Under the pieces are notes generated by a model, which worked only from the letters and a program-made list of their open reading frames with translations, was not told the DNA's origin and ran no database searches. A stretch of 33,810 nucleotides of DNA. Source: Desulfobacterales bacterium (GTDB lineage Bacteria; Desulfobacterota; Desulfobacteria; Desulfobacterales; SURF-7). Position 1 is the stretch's first letter. The number at the start of each line of letters is the position of its first letter. This document shows positions 31,375-33,810 of the stretch, one piece after another. The position numbers were made by a program, and so were the translations under genes. The stretch lies in the NCBI GenBank assembly GCA_018693105.1, contig JABHLN010000035.1, positions 1 through 33,810 on the forward strand. The letters are read 5' to 3'.

Positions 31375-33810
31375 CTATTCCTCAACAGCAGGCAAAAATT
31401 CGATTGAAGTAGGAACTGTTGTCTGAAACCCGAAATCATCAAAATATACGTTTGTGGAATATGAACCGTCCCCGTACGTATGAAGACCTATTTCAGACCT
31501 GGTAAAGTCACCTAAATTTGGCGTAACAAGATCACTGGTCTGGATAATTGTCTTCTCCCTGGTCAAAGGTGAGATAAACGATACAGAAGAAGGTACTGAT
31601 GTATTAACAGCATCCCATTGAATAAGTGAGAAATAATCGTCAGACACCGCCCAGTCATCAATATCATCCGGAGGCCAATTAATATCCCCCCGATCATTTG
31701 CGTCTTTCTTATAGTCCATGGAATCTGCATTGGCTGTACCATAACCATTGGTGTCTCCTACAAAGGCACGAACATAATTATCTTTCTCCCTGAATTCTGC
31801 AATATCAGCAATCTTTGATCCTGAAACTTTTAATTCTCCGCCCACTGTAAAAGAAACACTGATACTTCCATCAACTTCACGGGGAAGTTCATTCAGAAGA
31901 ATGTACCCTTCTGCATCTGAGTCTGCCCAGGCACCACTTGTAATTATTATTCTTCTGACAACACCTTCCGCAAAAACACCGGGAGTAACTTCCTGTTTTA
32001 CGGTATCGCCTATCTGCGGTTCTAATTCTCCTGATGTAAATTTAGTGGCAGCAGCCTCTTCAACACGAACCATTAAAGTAAGTTCATCGAATACATCAAT
32101 TGGAAATCCAGATGTTATTTTGATATCGTCGATATTCCAGTTATCAGTAGAAGCGCTTACTTTGTTAAGTAAATATGCTAATTTAAAATCTGATTCTCCT
32201 GAATATTCTGAAGGAATACCAATAATACGATTTTCAGGACCAATTGACTCCGTATAACTCTCAATTTGTGTAAACGACCCTCCATCCTTGGAAAAGTATA
32301 CTGCTGCAATACCATCACCAAAAACATAATCATAAACAAATGTATGGCAAAATTCTAAAGATACCGACGAAAGTCCTTCCAAATTCATGGACGATGATAT
32401 TGTATAGGAAAAACCAGTAGCAGGGATGGTAGGATTATAACAATTGCCCGAACAGCAACCAATAAAAGTTGTAAGCCAGTTGAGAGTAACCTGTTCCCAA
32501 ATAATCTGTTCATCCCACTGATCGTCAGCTTCCCATGGTGTTTCAATATTATCGGAAAATGACGGGCCTTTAAGTTCCTTATAAGTCAGCCAGGTTTTAT
32601 CAGCCCCTGAGTTTGTCTGCTGCCATAAAACAAGAAAAAGCTCCCCCTGTCTTCTGGTTCCTGTACCATCATTATTATCATCAGGAACAAACTCGTCAGG
32701 TATACCGTCAGTTGCATTTTCTCCCTTTATAATTGAAATACCGTAAGTTTCATTATTGTCAGAATCCAGCCTGAATGAAATTCCTGTCATAAAAGCATCA
32801 GGCAATGACGGATCAAACCCTATCTTGATCTGGGTATCATAGCTTAAAAAATCACCTGCCAGGAAGTATGAACGGTCAATATCAACATTTGTTTCAGACC
32901 ATTTAAGCTCGATAAGGCTTTTCTTTTCATCCGTATCAATTGTTTCAACAGCTGTTACCTTTAAGGCTTTGTCCGAGTCAATCTCTCCGATTTCGTGGGT
33001 GCCTGAAGTAGAATCCTCCCAGCGGCTCAAATCCTCGAACTTATCTATTATTTCACCTTTATCCGAACTTTTAATTGGGATATGATATGTTACTTTACGA
33101 TTTGCTTCCGCAAAGTCACCTGTTGAATGAAGTTCGGTAAAGCCTTCAAGAACAATCTCGGTATCTGCTGCAAGAGACGGAGCCTCCCAGGTTGAACTGT
33201 CCACTCTTTCAATTCCTATAAGCTTATCCTCTTCACTTTTCCTGTAACTGTATGTTTTATCGTCAACCACAAAATTTCCGTTGTAAGGAGGGAATAATTC
33301 ACCGGAACTTCCTGGCTGAAGATTCAGATCACCGCCTTCTGAAACAGCATCCCCATTACTTAATACAACAAGTTTAACCCGTTTACCCGCCAAATCATCC
33401 CAGGAACCCGAATCTTTTGTAAAAATGACAGTATCAGTTGATTGGGTTGATATTCCGCTAATTTCTTCCCTGGATTCGTCACCAATTTTAATATAACCTG
33501 ATATATCATCTATATCCGGAATAACACCAAAAGGGATCTTAGTTTCCAGTTCATCGGTGCCGGTTCCGCCAACAACATCAAAAATATATGGTTTGAACTC
33601 AACTTTAAAACTTCCGTCACTGCCAATGAAGTACTCACCATGATCATGTAAAATGTCAGGATTTATGCCTGCCTTCAGCTTTGCTTCGGCATACCTGTAT
33701 CCTGATTCAGCCAGAAAATAAGCTCTTGAAAATTTGTTCTCATTAACATAACTCAATTCTCCGGCAGATGTCTGGAAAAGCATTGCAACAGCAAGAGCGC
33801 TGAAAATAAG
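31375..33810 (-). CDS. Very large PilX/pseudopilin-like surface protein (N-terminus beyond window)
   Basis: At least 811 residues are visible, and the frame stays open to the window edge. The first visible residues, LIFSALAVAMLFQTSAGE followed by FSRAYFLAESGYRYAEAKL, match the hydrophobic helix and the AYxLAESGxRYA segment of PilX-like minor pilins and type II secretion pseudopilins. The prepilin cleavage site and start must lie just to the right of 33810; the ATG at 33783 is inside the helix and is not the likely start. The rest is a long beta-rich, acidic passenger, with a segment at about 430-560 (numbered from the 33783 Met) that has a Cys pair and ends in DNWNIDDIKI, resembling a MAM/jelly-roll carbohydrate-binding fold. 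It probably sits at a pilus tip or the cell surface. The dedicated secretion genes would be to the right, outside the window. Confidence 0.72.
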   Translation of the reverse strand, partial: LIFSALAVAMLFQTSAGELSYVNENKFSRAYFLAESGYRYAEAKLKAGINPDILHDHGEYFIGSDGSFKVEFKPYIFDVVGGTGTDELETKIPFGVIPDIDDISGYIKIGDESREEISGISTQSTDTVIFTKDSGSWDDLAGKRVKLVVLSNGDAVSEGGDLNLQPGSSGELFPPYNGNFVVDDKTYSYRKSEEDKLIGIERVDSSTWEAPSLAADTEIVLEGFTELHSTGDFAEANRKVTYHIPIKSSDKGEIIDKFEDLSRWEDSTSGTHEIGEIDSDKALKVTAVETIDTDEKKSLIELKWSETNVDIDRSYFLAGDFLSYDTQIKIGFDPSLPDAFMTGISFRLDSDNNETYGISIIKGENATDGIPDEFVPDDNNDGTGTRRQGELFLVLWQQTNSGADKTWLTYKELKGPSFSDNIETPWEADDQWDEQIIWEQVTLNWLTTFIGCCSGNCYNPTIPATGFSYTISSSMNLEGLSSVSLEFCHTFVYDYVFGDGIAAVYFSKDGGSFTQIESYTESIGPENRIIGIPSEYSGESDFKLAYLLNKVSASTDNWNIDDIKITSGFPIDVFDELTLMVRVEEAAATKFTSGELEPQIGDTVKQEVTPGVFAEGVVRRIIITSGAWADSDAEGYILLNELPREVDGSISVSFTVGGELKVSGSKIADIAEFREKDNYVRAFVGDTNGYGTANADSMDYKKDANDRGDINWPPDDIDDWAVSDDYFSLIQWDAVNTSVPSSVSFISPLTREKTIIQTSDLVTPNLGDFTRSEIGLHTYGDGSYSTNVYFDDFGFQTTVPTSIEFLPAVEE

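Noticed and set aside
33757-33783. ATG at 33783 as the true start of the pilin-like protein.
   Set aside because: It lies inside the hydrophobic pilin helix, the frame continues to the window edge with fitting hydrophobic residues, and no ribosome site precedes it.

Overview
The window looks like a piece of a low-G+C, AT-rich chromosome from a Desulfobacterota / Desulfobacterales-type bacterium. This is inference, from four things: an EF-G of the spd/mitochondrial-EFG1 type (known from spirochaetes, planctomycetes and deltaproteobacteria), many large hybrid sensor kinases, a Ser/Thr kinase-phosphatase-FHA module, and dispersed short inverted-repeat elements. I see no rRNA, tRNA, CRISPR array, transposase or phage gene.

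Layout. Left edge: the 5' end of a secreted-looking gene on the minus strand, divergent from fusA. 133-2923: EF-G followed one base later by a RecA/KaiC-like P-loop ATPase, closed by a bidirectional terminator. 3047-5350 (minus): a sigma-54 response regulator and RNase HII. 5611-9855 (minus): a phospho-signalling module of FHA protein, PP2C phosphatase and CHASE2-Ser/Thr kinase. 10233-12568 (minus): a CPA1 Na+/H+ antiporter and a membrane-anchored M23 (LytM) peptidase.

12926-25159 (plus) is the main interest: a 2417-residue polyunsaturated fatty acid/polyketide synthase subunit (KS - inactive KS/CLF - AT - two FabA-like double-hotdog dehydratases) followed by a complete oleA-oleB-oleC-oleD set. 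OleA joins two acyl chains head to head, OleD reduces the beta-keto acid, OleC closes the beta-lactone and OleB decarboxylates it to an internal cis olefin. Joining a PfaC-like synthase to Ole in one locus predicts a very long, probably polyunsaturated hydrocarbon of the hentriacontanonaene type known from Shewanella. The megaenzyme shows no ACP, KR or ER, so those parts must act in trans from elsewhere in the genome.

25261-30987: two sensor kinases (one classical, one hybrid with HPt) that share the same short two-helix membrane module ending in FGSHAQ, plus a single-domain receiver and a receiver-HD-GYP protein. 31375 to the right edge (minus): a very large PilX/pseudopilin-like protein whose N-terminus lies outside the window.

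Three intergenic repeat elements (10049-10203, 23994-24150, 31016-31353) carry related inverted ends around TCGTAAAAAGTC. One sits directly against the oleD start codon.
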